The notes beneath the pieces were generated by a model. It saw only the letters and a program-made list of their open reading frames with translations. It was not told the origin of the DNA and did no database searches. A stretch of 6,602 nucleotides of DNA from an uncultured Victivallales bacterium (GTDB taxonomy: Bacteria > Verrucomicrobiota > Lentisphaeria > Oligosphaerales > JAFGRS01): assembly GCA_903834675.1 (NCBI GenBank), contig CAILKC010000851.1, positions 1 through 6,602 on the forward strand. Reading direction: 5' to 3'. This document shows, piece after piece, positions 1 to 6,363 of the stretch. The translations under genes were made by a program, and so were the position numbers. The number at the start of each line of letters is the position of its first letter. Position 1 is the stretch's first letter.

Positions 1-65
1 CATACCTCCGCACCGGGGCCGCATGGTCCGCCCCTTCAGGGCTCAATCCGCGCTGTGGACGGGTA

Positions 66-107
66 CCCAGGGCGTTGCCCTGGGCGCCCGGAACGCCCCT
101 TTGGGGC
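66..107. repeat. REP-like compound palindrome (left)
   Basis: Two hairpins lie close together. The first has CCCAGGGC (66-73) pairing perfectly with GCCCTGGG (77-84) around a 3-nt loop. The second has GCCCC (95-99) pairing with GGGGC (103-107) around TTT. The same two building blocks recur at 6485-6602 near the other end of the window, and the GCCCC-NNN-GGGGC block recurs at 263-275. Recurrence only outside genes, with the stems kept and the loops changed, fits a dispersed REP-like intergenic element. A factor-independent terminator is less likely, because no T-run follows either stem. Copy number in the genome cannot be judged from this window. Confidence 0.6.
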
Positions 108-262
108 TGAATACCACGGCCCATCCTTATTGCACAGGTCGAGTATTGGTGGGGGCGTACGTTTTTAGCAGGGTGCTCTTGCGAGGTCTCAGGCATGGGT
201 GTAATGTCAGGCGATGTGTACGAAGGAGCTGACGGGAAGCTGCCAGCTCACAGGAAAGGTAT

Positions 263-275
263 GCCCCGCAGGGGC
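263..275. repeat. GCCCC-GCA-GGGGC hairpin
   Basis: This is a perfect 5-bp stem with a 3-nt loop, the same stem as at 95-107 and 6485-6497 but with a different loop. It lies 48 nt before the start of the gene at 323, so it is probably in that gene's 5' leader. A partly overlapping 4-bp stem (GGCG 273-276 with CGCC 280-283) could compete with it. It may be a solitary REP-like unit or a leader hairpin; the sequence alone does not decide. Confidence 0.4.
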
Positions 276-305
276 GCGTCGCCGAACCCAACAGCACGTC
301 AGAAC

Positions 306-319
306 GAGGGAGAGTAGGA
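306..319 (+). promoter_or_regulatory. Ribosome binding region for the gene at 323
   Basis: A purine-rich run includes GAGGGAGAG (306-314) and AGGA (316-319) just before the ATG at 323. The GGGAG part has a workable spacing of about 10 nt; the AGGA is only 3 nt away. This supports the ATG at 323, which also begins the first hydrophobic segment. Confidence 0.55.
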
Positions 320-322
320 CCA

Positions 323-1159
323 ATGAATCTTACCCAGGTTGTGATCATGGTTGTGGCCGCCATTGGTATGGTGGTCGGGTTGTCGAAACAGAAGGCGGGC
401 GCGGAGTGGGGCAAACCGCTGGCTGTAGTCTGTATCGTGATTGCCTTAGTGGCAGCGCTTTGGAGCAGTGTGAAGACGTTGGGCGGCAAGAGTAATTCCG
501 GAGTGGTGGATCGGGAGTTGATGTTTCAGAAGCTGGGCGGCAAGAAGCTAGGATTGTACTTGGCGGAGAAGCATGCGGGCGCGAAGGTGCTGATACTGAC
601 GGAACCGAAGTTGGGATCGCAGGTAGTCAGGGTGAATCCGCTGGTGGAAGGTCTGAAGGAAGGGTTGGGCACCGCGTTGACCATCGCGGCGGAGGCGAGT
701 CCGGAGGTTCCGGCCGACAAGGCGAAGGCGTTTGCCAAGGAAATGCCGATGGAAGGCGCTCCGGGCGGGGCCGGGGGTCCGGGGGAGATGATGCCGCCGC
801 TGGAGTACTGGTACACGGCGAAGATTTTCGATGCGTTGCTGAGCAAGTATGAGGGTCAGTTCACCCTGCTGGTGACCACGATTGGTCTGCCGCAGGATGC
901 CCGTTCCTCGGCCCTGCTGAAGGGCAAGTCATGCCCCAAGATCGCGGTGTTGAACGGTTCGATTTACGACCTGAAGGCAGCCTTCAAGCCCACGATGATC
1001 GTGGCGGCGATTACGTACAATCCGAAGGCGGTATACGATGACAAGCCGGTGCCGAAGGATATCAACGAGGCCTTCAACAAGCGTTTTCTGCTGGTGACGC
1101 CGGAGAACTTGCAGGATGTCGGCAAGACGAATCCCGACATTTTCCGCAGCGGCAGCTGA
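323..1159 (+). CDS. Unrecognised membrane-anchored protein with C-terminal alpha/beta domain
   Basis: I do not recognise this 278-residue protein. It opens with a hydrophobic segment (about residues 5-20), a short charged turn (SKQKAGAEWGK) and a second hydrophobic segment (about 32-48). No lipobox or cleavable signal peptide is evident, so the N-terminus is probably a membrane hairpin. Residues 141-158 form a Gly/Pro/Met-rich linker. The region from about 65, interrupted by that linker, alternates beta-like strands (KVLILTE 88-94, TLLVTTIGLP 181-190, KIAVLNGS 206-213, MIVAAITYNP 225-234, RFLLVTPEN 254-262) with helices. This pattern resembles the Rossmann-like lobes of periplasmic sugar-binding or sensor domains, but that is an inference from the secondary-structure pattern alone. 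No catalytic motif is visible. The ATG is chosen for its upstream purine-rich site and the immediate hydrophobic start. A strong hairpin follows the stop codon. The frame is clearly real; the function is unknown. Confidence 0.85.
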   Translation: MNLTQVVIMVVAAIGMVVGLSKQKAGAEWGKPLAVVCIVIALVAALWSSVKTLGGKSNSGVVDRELMFQKLGGKKLGLYLAEKHAGAKVLILTEPKLGSQVVRVNPLVEGLKEGLGTALTIAAEASPEVPADKAKAFAKEMPMEGAPGGAGGPGEMMPPLEYWYTAKIFDALLSKYEGQFTLLVTTIGLPQDARSSALLKGKSCPKIAVLNGSIYDLKAAFKPTMIVAAITYNPKAVYDDKPVPKDINEAFNKRFLLVTPENLQDVGKTNPDIFRSGS

Positions 1160-1185
1160 ATTTCGGTTAGAGCAGGGTAGAAAGT

Positions 1186-1225
1186 AAACAGCCCGCCGAC
1201 CCAGAAATGGGTCGGCGGGCTGTTC
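1186..1225. terminator. Perfect 17-bp hairpin with GAAA loop, possible bidirectional terminator
   Basis: AACAGCCCGCCGACCC (1187-1202) is the exact reverse complement of 1209-1224. The A at 1203 and T at 1208 extend the stem to 17 bp around a GAAA tetraloop (1204-1207). It begins 27 nt after the stop of the gene at 323. On the plus strand the stem is followed by only TT and then CCACAA, so the usual U-run is missing. On the minus strand the downstream sequence is richer in T (TTTACTTTCT), so it could stop transcripts running leftward from mutS2 through araD better than it stops the gene at 323. It might also act as an mRNA-stabilising or processing hairpin between two cotranscribed genes. Confidence 0.7.
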
Positions 1226-1237
1226 CACAATGGCATC

Positions 1238-1245
1238 AGGCGAAG
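1238..1245 (+). promoter_or_regulatory. Ribosome binding site deciding the araD start
   Basis: AGGCGAAG precedes the ATG at 1251, with about 10 nt between the AGG and the start. The other in-frame ATG, at 1230, sits 5 nt after the 17-bp hairpin, so any ribosome site for it would be buried in that stem. The start at 1251 also gives 231 residues, the length of E. coli AraD. Confidence 0.55.
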
Positions 1246-1250
1246 TGACG

Positions 1251-1946
1251 ATGAGTTCGACAGCGGAATTGCGACGGTGCGTCTGCGCGGCGAATCTGGA
1301 GTTAGTTGCGCACGGACTGGTGGTAGGGACGTGGGGCAATGTCAGCGGGGTGGATCGCGCGGCCGGGGTGGTGGCGATCAAACCGAGCGGGGTGCCCTAC
1401 GCCGAGCTGACGCCGGAGCTGATGGTGGTGACGGATCTGACGGGGCGCGTGTTGCGGGGCGAGCTGCGACCGTCCTCGGACTTGCAGACGCATCTGGAGC
1501 TGTACCGGAGTTGGGAGGGGGTCGGCGGCGTGGTACACACGCACAGCCTATCAGCGACGGCGTTTGCGCAAGCTCGGCGGCCGATACCGTGCCTGGGGAC
1601 GACCCACGCCGATCATTTCTACGGGGAGGTGCCGGTCACCCGCGATCTGCGCGCCGAGGAAACCGCCGCGGAGTACGAGATGAACACCGGCCGGGTGATT
1701 GTGGAGAGGTTTGTGGGGATTGATCCGCTAGACGTGCCGGCGGTGCTGGTCGCCTCGCACGGCCCCTTCACCTGGGGAGCCACACCGGCGGCGGCGGGGT
1801 GGAACAGCGTGGCGCTGGAGGCGATAGCGCGTCTGGCGCTGGACACGTTGGCTCTAGGTGCGACGCCGCCGATCGCGGCGCATCTGCTGGACCGCCATTT
1901 CAAGCGCAAGCATGGGTCCGGGGCGTACTACGGGCAAGGGCGGTAA
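1251..1946 (+). CDS. araD: L-ribulose-5-phosphate 4-epimerase (class II aldolase family)
   Basis: AraD interconverts L-ribulose 5-phosphate and D-xylulose 5-phosphate in the cytoplasm, the last dedicated step by which arabinose enters the pentose phosphate pathway. From the ATG at 1251 the protein has 231 residues, matching E. coli AraD. Family signatures occur in order: GTWGNVSGVDR (26-36), KPSGV (44-48), PSSD (74-77), HTHS (96-99), GTTHADHFYG (116-125), SHGPFTWG (169-176) and the C-terminal KRKHGSGAYYGQ (218-229). By analogy with E. coli AraD, His96, His98 and His170 bind the divalent metal, and Asp121 and Tyr227 are the acid/base pair; all are present. The full AraD-type C-terminus favours AraD over fuculose-phosphate aldolase or a UlaF/SgbE-type relative, although those 4-epimerase paralogues are close. 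No araA, araB or regulator is in the window. The gene follows a strong hairpin and ends 19 nt from the converging mutS2. Confidence 0.92.
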   Translation: MSSTAELRRCVCAANLELVAHGLVVGTWGNVSGVDRAAGVVAIKPSGVPYAELTPELMVVTDLTGRVLRGELRPSSDLQTHLELYRSWEGVGGVVHTHSLSATAFAQARRPIPCLGTTHADHFYGEVPVTRDLRAEETAAEYEMNTGRVIVERFVGIDPLDVPAVLVASHGPFTWGATPAAAGWNSVALEAIARLALDTLALGATPPIAAHLLDRHFKRKHGSGAYYGQGR

Positions 1947-1965
1947 GGGCGGCGAGGCTCTTGCG

Positions 1966-4350
1966 TCAGAGCAGCACGATGGTGGCCCCTGCCCCGCCGG
2001 GGTCTTTCTCTCCACCCAAGCGAAAGCGGCGCACCTGTTTCTGGGTGCGTAGCCACTCGTGAATACCGGCGCGCAGCCGTCCGGTGCCAAAGCCGTGAAT
2101 GACGCGAACCTCGTTGATTCCCGCCAGGGCGGCACGGTCGAGAAACTGTTCAAGGCGCGCGAGGGCTTCATCGACGCGCATTCCGAGGAGGTTGATTTCG
2201 GTGGCGGTGGGTCCCTGGGGCCGCGGCCGTTGCAGGGTGACGGTGGGGCGCGGGGTGGGCGGGTGTTGGGAGTGGCCGAGTTCGCGGACTTCGACGGTAA
2301 AGGGTAGACCGCCGACCTCGACGCGGGCGACGTGGCCGTGATCGGTGATGGTGAGAATGGTGCCGTGGGCCTGGAGTTTCTCGACCCAGACGCGGCGTCC
2401 GACGGCGATTTGCTCGGGGGGGATAGGGTGGGCCGGGCGGGGGGCGGTCTGGTCGGTGCCTTCGCGCAAGCGTCGGGAGCGCTCGTCGAGGGTATGGCGC
2501 GCGGCGGCGGCGGCGGCGGTGGCGAGGGCGGGTTGAGAGGCTGCTTCGCGGATGTGGCGCAGGCGGTTCTCGATGTCACGACGGGCATTTTCGACGATGC
2601 TGGACGCTTGTTGGTAGGCGTCATGGAGGAGGCGGCGGCGTTCCTGCCGCAGCTGCTGGAGTTCCTGGCGGACGGAGTCGCGTTCCTGGACGAGTTCGTC
2701 TCGAGCGCCGCGGGCATCGCGTTCCGAGTCGGCGAGTCGGCGCTGGTCATCTTCCATGCTGGCCAGGATTTGTTCCAGGCGGAGATGGTCTGAGGAGAGC
2801 AGGAGTTCGGCGGCCTTGAGCACCTCATCGGGGAGATGGAGGCGTCGGGCGATGAGGAGGGCATGGCTGGCTCCGGGGCGTCCGAGGTCGAGGACGTACT
2901 CGGGCTGGAGGGTATCGGTGTTGAAGCGTACCGCGGCATTGCGCATCTGGGGTTGGTCTTGGACGAACTGCTTGACCACGCCGAGGTGAGTAGTGGCCAG
3001 GGTGAGGGTGTGGCGGGCGGCGAGTTGCTGCAAGATGGCGCAGGCGAGGGCGCCGCCCTCGATGGGGTCGGTGCCGGCGCCGATCTCGTCGAGGAGGATC
3101 AGGCTGCGGCCGCTGCGGGAGAGTTCAAACACCGAGGTCAGATGGCGGATATGGGCGCTGAAGGTGCTGAGGCTGGCCTGGAGTGACTGTTCGTCGCCGA
3201 TGTCGGCGAAGACACGATCGAAGCGGGCGAATTCGCTGCGCGGGTCAGCGGGCACGGGCAGGCCGCTGTGAGCGAGGAGGGTGAGGAGTCCGACGGTTTT
3301 CAGGGCGACGGTTTTACCACCGGTATTGGAGCCGGTGATAACGACGGTCTTGACCCCGGTCGGCGGGTCGAAATCGAGGGGAACGAGGTCCCTGCCACGG
3401 CCGTCGAGGCGCAGGTGTTTCTCGAGGAGTGGATGGCGTGCCTGGAAGAGGCGGAGGCGTGGTCCGAGACGTGGGAGGACGCAGTGGAAGGCGACGGCCC
3501 AGCGGCCGACGGCGAAGGCGGCATCGAGGGTGGTGAGACTGGCGAGGGTATCGCGGAGCAGGGGCAAGGCGTCATGCGCGCTGGCACTGAGGGCGGCCAA
3601 GATGCGCAGGACCTCATCACGCTCTTGCAGTCTGACGTCGGCCAGGTCATTGCCCAAGGACACCGCGGCCGAGGGTTCGACGAAGAGGGTCCGGCCGCTG
3701 TTCGAGTGGTCGTGGACGATGCCGGGCAGGGCGCCGCGCTGTTCGCGGCGGATGGGGATGACGAAGCGGCCGTTGCGCGAGGTGACGAACGATTCCTGGA
3801 TGACATCGGCGAGGCCAGGTTCTTTGAGGAGGCGTTCCAGGCTGCGTTGGACGGCGTGTTCGAGTTGTGCAGCGCGCTGACGCAGGGCGTGCAAGGTGGC
3901 ACTGGCGCCATCCAGTACGGAGCCATCGGTATCGAGGCTACGGTTCAGGTCGGCACGCAGACTTTCGCAGAGGTGGGTACGGGCCGCCAGAGCCCGCAGA
4001 GCCGGGCGGCCCAGGCAGGACTCGCCGTGCAGGAAGCGCCAGACCTCGGCGGCCGCGTCGAGCAGTCCACGGACGAGGACCAACTCCAGCCCATCGAGCA
4101 CAGCGCCCTTAGGCGCAAGGCGCAGAAGGGGTGCTTCGGGATCGTCGTAGAACACTCCTGGCAGAGCTGCGCCGGTATCGAGGACCGCGAGCACATCGGC
4201 ATAAAGGTCCGTGCGGGGCAGGTCGTCGGTGGCGCGGTTTACGGGCCGGATAGCGAGGATGACGGCGCGACCGCGGGAGGTCTGGGTGTAACCGCCGACG
4301 GTATCGAGCAGGGCGCCGAATTCGAGGACGTTGAGAGCGTGTTGGTCCAT
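1966..4350 (-). CDS. mutS2: Endonuclease MutS2 / ribosome-rescue ATPase with Smr domain
   Basis: This 794-residue protein spans the whole MutS2 family length (about 785 in B. subtilis). The N-terminal start (VLEFGALLDTVGGYTQTSRG) is typical. Residues about 1-330 form the MutS core and lever region, including the MutS2-type motif HDHSNSGRTLFVEP (213-226). The ATPase follows, with Walker A GSNTGGKT (340-347), FADIGDEQSL (381-390) then STFSAH, Walker B LILLDEIGAGTDP (417-429) and ATTHLG (452-457). A charged coiled coil covers about 515-625, a KOW-like segment about 645-692, and the Smr domain about 716-794 with IHGFGTGRLR (751-760). There is no MutS mismatch-recognition domain. Relatives are credited with suppressing homologous recombination or with splitting collided ribosomes. 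Two departures from the family stand out: Ser for Pro in Walker A, and INLLG (719-723) where LDLRG is usual in the Smr nuclease motif. The start overlaps the asnB stop (TGATG), which implies translational coupling. Confidence 0.96.
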   Translation of the reverse strand: MDQHALNVLEFGALLDTVGGYTQTSRGRAVILAIRPVNRATDDLPRTDLYADVLAVLDTGAALPGVFYDDPEAPLLRLAPKGAVLDGLELVLVRGLLDAAAEVWRFLHGESCLGRPALRALAARTHLCESLRADLNRSLDTDGSVLDGASATLHALRQRAAQLEHAVQRSLERLLKEPGLADVIQESFVTSRNGRFVIPIRREQRGALPGIVHDHSNSGRTLFVEPSAAVSLGNDLADVRLQERDEVLRILAALSASAHDALPLLRDTLASLTTLDAAFAVGRWAVAFHCVLPRLGPRLRLFQARHPLLEKHLRLDGRGRDLVPLDFDPPTGVKTVVITGSNTGGKTVALKTVGLLTLLAHSGLPVPADPRSEFARFDRVFADIGDEQSLQASLSTFSAHIRHLTSVFELSRSGRSLILLDEIGAGTDPIEGGALACAILQQLAARHTLTLATTHLGVVKQFVQDQPQMRNAAVRFNTDTLQPEYVLDLGRPGASHALLIARRLHLPDEVLKAAELLLSSDHLRLEQILASMEDDQRRLADSERDARGARDELVQERDSVRQELQQLRQERRRLLHDAYQQASSIVENARRDIENRLRHIREAASQPALATAAAAAARHTLDERSRRLREGTDQTAPRPAHPIPPEQIAVGRRVWVEKLQAHGTILTITDHGHVARVEVGGLPFTVEVRELGHSQHPPTPRPTVTLQRPRPQGPTATEINLLGMRVDEALARLEQFLDRAALAGINEVRVIHGFGTGRLRAGIHEWLRTQKQVRRFRLGGEKDPGGAGATIVLL
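2501..2519. repeat. GCG trinucleotide run inside mutS2
   Basis: Six tandem GCG units plus a G on the plus strand encode an alanine run (about residues 611-617) at the end of the MutS2 coiled coil, before the KOW-like segment. Length change by slippage would be in frame and fall in a probable hinge. It may simply reflect high GC content and alanine-rich coding. Confidence 0.5.
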
Positions 4351-6248
4351 CAGCGTAGGGGCCTGTAGACGTCTTCGAGCCAGAGGCGGAAGCAGAGCAC
4401 GGACCAGAGGCGGAAGCTGTGGTCCTGGGAGCCATTGAGGTGCTCCTCGGCCAGGCGGCGGAGGGTGCGGTTATCGAAGAAGCCGTCCTGATCCCAATCC
4501 TTCTGCCAGAGCACGGTTTCGCGGACCAGGCCGGCAAGTTCGCCGCGCAGCCAGGTCGAGAGCGGGACGCCGAAGCCACGTTTAGCGCGTTGGCTGATTT
4601 CCGGCGGGAGGAGATCGGCGACCGCGGCTCTGAGCAGGCGTTTGCGTTGGCGGAGGTCAACCCGGTAGTGGCGTGGGAGGCGGGTGACGAAATCGATGAG
4701 TTCGTGGTCCATGAAGGGCGAGCGGACCTCGAGGGAGAACATCATGCTGGCGATGTCGACCTTGCAGAGCAGGTCGCCGGGGAGGTACTCGAGCATATCG
4801 AGTTCCATGAAGCGTTCGACGCCGTCGATGGCGGTTCCGGCGTGGAGGAGGGTTTTCCAGGTTTCCATACGATCGAGGAGGTCGGGGCCTTCGGGAACTG
4901 CCATGAGTTCGGCGCGCCACTCGCGGGTGAAGATGCCTTGGAAGCCCATGTAGGCCTCCAGCGGGGGCGCTCCCAAGGCGGTGATGAGACGGCGCAGGGT
5001 GGTGAGGGTGGTGCGTTGGGCGCGGGCCTGGGGGAGCAGGGCGAGGGCGGCGTCGCTGAGGGTACGGCGTAGGGCGGGCGGGACGCCGCGGAGCAGGCGG
5101 TGCAGGGCCATCACCTGGTAGCGCTGGTAGCCGCCGAAGAGTTCGTCGCCGCCGTCGCCACTAAGCGCGACGGTAACGCCGGTGCGGGTGAACTGGGAGA
5201 GCAATGCGGTCGGCAGGATAGAGGAGTCGCAGAAGGGTTCGCCGCAGTGCTTGACGAGACGGCGGAGGAGGGACGTATCACGTGGTTCGGCCTGCTGGGT
5301 GGCATGGAGGGTACCCAGGTGCTGGGCCGCGATCTGGGCAAAGGCGCGTTCGTCATAGCGCGGTTCGGCAAAGCCGATGGTGAAGGTATGGACGGGGCCG
5401 GGCAGATGCTGCTGCATGAGAGCGGTGATGGCGGTTGAGTCGACGCCGCCGCTGAGAAAGGCACCGAGGGGCACCTCGGCTTCAAGGCGCTTCTGCACTG
5501 CGGCGTCGAGGAGTTCGCGGGTGCGGAGGGCGGCATCGCGGAAGCTGATTTTCTCCTTGGGTTCGAACTGGGGGCGCCAGTAGCGTCGGAGTCGGGCGGA
5601 CTCGGCGCCGAAAGCGACGGTGAGGACGGAGGCTGGGGGCAGTTTACAGACTCCGGCAAAGATGGTGCGGGGCGCCGGGATGTAGCCGAGGCAGAAGTAG
5701 TCGGCGCAGGCCTGGCGGTCGATCACCCGCGGGGTCCCGGGGAAGCGTCGGAGAGAAGCCAGTTCGCTGGCGAAGGCGAGGGTGCCCTCGCGGGTGATGC
5801 AGTAGTTGAGCGGTTTCTGGCCAAGGCGGTCGCGAGCGAGCATGAGGGTGCGGGTCTGCGTATTGACAATGGCGAAGGCGAACATGCCGGAGAGGTGGTC
5901 GACGAGCTGGTCTCCTGCCTCTTCGTAGAGATGGACCAGGACCTCGGTATCGGAGGAGGTGGAGAACACGTGGCCGCGAACCTGGAGCTCCGCCCGCAGT
6001 TCGCGGTGGTTATAGATTTCGCCGTTGAAGACAACCCAGACGGTACCATCCTCGTTACTGAGGGGTTGGTGGCCGGACTCGACGCCGATGACGGAGAGAC
6101 GCCGGTTGACGAGGCCCCAGTGGGAACCCACCTGGATGCCCTCATCATCGGGGCCGCGGTGCGCGAGTGCCGCCGCCATGGCCGCGAGTTGGCCGGGGTC
6201 GGGGCAACGCGCCTGCCGGGTCTCAAACAATCCTGCGATTCCGCACAC
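4350..6248 (-). CDS. asnB: Glutamine-hydrolysing asparagine synthase (AsnB family)
   Basis: AsnB uses ATP and ammonia released from glutamine to amidate aspartate in the cytoplasm. The 632-residue protein has an N-terminal class II glutaminase domain: Cys2 nucleophile in MCGIAG, AHRGPDDEG (29-37), NRRLSV (48-53), FNGEIYN (74-80) and SSDTE (98-102). The synthetase domain carries the PP-loop LSGGVDS (265-271), GEPFCDSS (336-343), LSGDGGDELFGGY (362-374), SLEVRSPFMD (505-514) and KRGFGVPLSTWLRG (556-569). The start is a GTG (6248-6246): it is fixed because Cys2 must become N-terminal, and it has an AGGCGG site 7 nt upstream. Length and motifs match the long AsnB group. That group includes amidotransferases of exopolysaccharide or exosortase clusters and the B. 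subtilis AsnB that amidates diaminopimelate, so the true acceptor might not be free aspartate. No polysaccharide genes are seen here. It is the first gene of an operon with mutS2. Confidence 0.93.
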   Translation of the reverse strand: MCGIAGLFETRQARCPDPGQLAAMAAALAHRGPDDEGIQVGSHWGLVNRRLSVIGVESGHQPLSNEDGTVWVVFNGEIYNHRELRAELQVRGHVFSTSSDTEVLVHLYEEAGDQLVDHLSGMFAFAIVNTQTRTLMLARDRLGQKPLNYCITREGTLAFASELASLRRFPGTPRVIDRQACADYFCLGYIPAPRTIFAGVCKLPPASVLTVAFGAESARLRRYWRPQFEPKEKISFRDAALRTRELLDAAVQKRLEAEVPLGAFLSGGVDSTAITALMQQHLPGPVHTFTIGFAEPRYDERAFAQIAAQHLGTLHATQQAEPRDTSLLRRLVKHCGEPFCDSSILPTALLSQFTRTGVTVALSGDGGDELFGGYQRYQVMALHRLLRGVPPALRRTLSDAALALLPQARAQRTTLTTLRRLITALGAPPLEAYMGFQGIFTREWRAELMAVPEGPDLLDRMETWKTLLHAGTAIDGVERFMELDMLEYLPGDLLCKVDIASMMFSLEVRSPFMDHELIDFVTRLPRHYRVDLRQRKRLLRAAVADLLPPEISQRAKRGFGVPLSTWLRGELAGLVRETVLWQKDWDQDGFFDNRTLRRLAEEHLNGSQDHSFRLWSVLCFRLWLEDVYRPLR

Positions 6249-6255
6249 GTTAGGT

Positions 6256-6261
6256 CCGCCT
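6256..6261 (-). promoter_or_regulatory. Ribosome binding site of asnB
   Basis: On the minus strand AGGCGG lies 7 nt upstream of the GTG start at 6248. It supports GTG initiation at the codon that places Cys2 correctly for the glutaminase active site. Confidence 0.6.
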
Positions 6262-6363
6262 AGATGAAGGCTGTGGGTAAGAAGCTGTGAGCGCCATTGG
6301 GGTCAACCCTCGACTTTTAGCTTCATATTGCTGTCTTAGGTGGTATTGAACCAGAGAATCGAC

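Larger units (their letters stand above)
1..322. other. Non-coding region with palindromes, upstream of the first gene
   Basis: I see no credible coding region here. The only plus-strand reading frame of any length (23-232) runs straight through palindromes and resembles no protein I know. The stretch holds a CCCAGGG-type hairpin and two GCCCC-NNN-GGGGC hairpins, annotated separately. It also holds a short possible stem at 226-231/244-249 (GAGCTG with CAGCTC, 12-nt loop) in what would be the leader of the gene at 323. I checked by eye for the conserved cores of the common riboswitches (TPP, SAM, glycine, c-di-GMP) and found none. No convincing -35/-10 pair was found, although a promoter for the gene at 323 should lie in or near this region. 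Confidence 0.6.

Noticed and set aside
23..232. Plus-strand 69-residue open frame at the left end
   Set aside because: It reads through the two palindromes at 66-107, has no clear ribosome site and shows no domain-like pattern. It is most likely a by-product of the repeat.
1230..1250. Upstream ATG at 1230 as the araD start
   Set aside because: It lies 5 nt after a 17-bp hairpin, leaving no accessible ribosome site, and adds 7 residues not needed to match the family length. The ATG at 1251 has AGGCGAAG upstream.
1854..2939. Minus-strand 361-residue open frame in another frame of mutS2
   Set aside because: It overlaps the true mutS2 frame and is a Ser/Pro/Arg-rich low-complexity translation without domains, while the MutS2 frame carries coiled-coil, KOW-like and Smr segments.
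3268..4368. Plus-strand 366-residue open frame opposite mutS2
   Set aside because: It is antisense to the conserved MutS2 core and has the Glu/Gly/Ala-rich composition expected of the reverse strand of GC-rich coding DNA, with no recognisable motif.
4419..5072. Plus-strand 217-residue open frame opposite asnB
   Set aside because: It is antisense to the conserved synthetase domain and low in complexity. It is a shadow frame.
6284..6306. TTGACC as the -35 box of an asnB promoter
   Set aside because: The sequence 16-18 nt downstream (TTCTTAC) is a poor -10 box, so I do not annotate a promoter.
6342..6352. GGTTCAATACC on the minus strand, similar to a tRNA T-arm
   Set aside because: The flanking bases do not form a 5-bp T-stem, and no matching acceptor, D or anticodon arms can be built around it.
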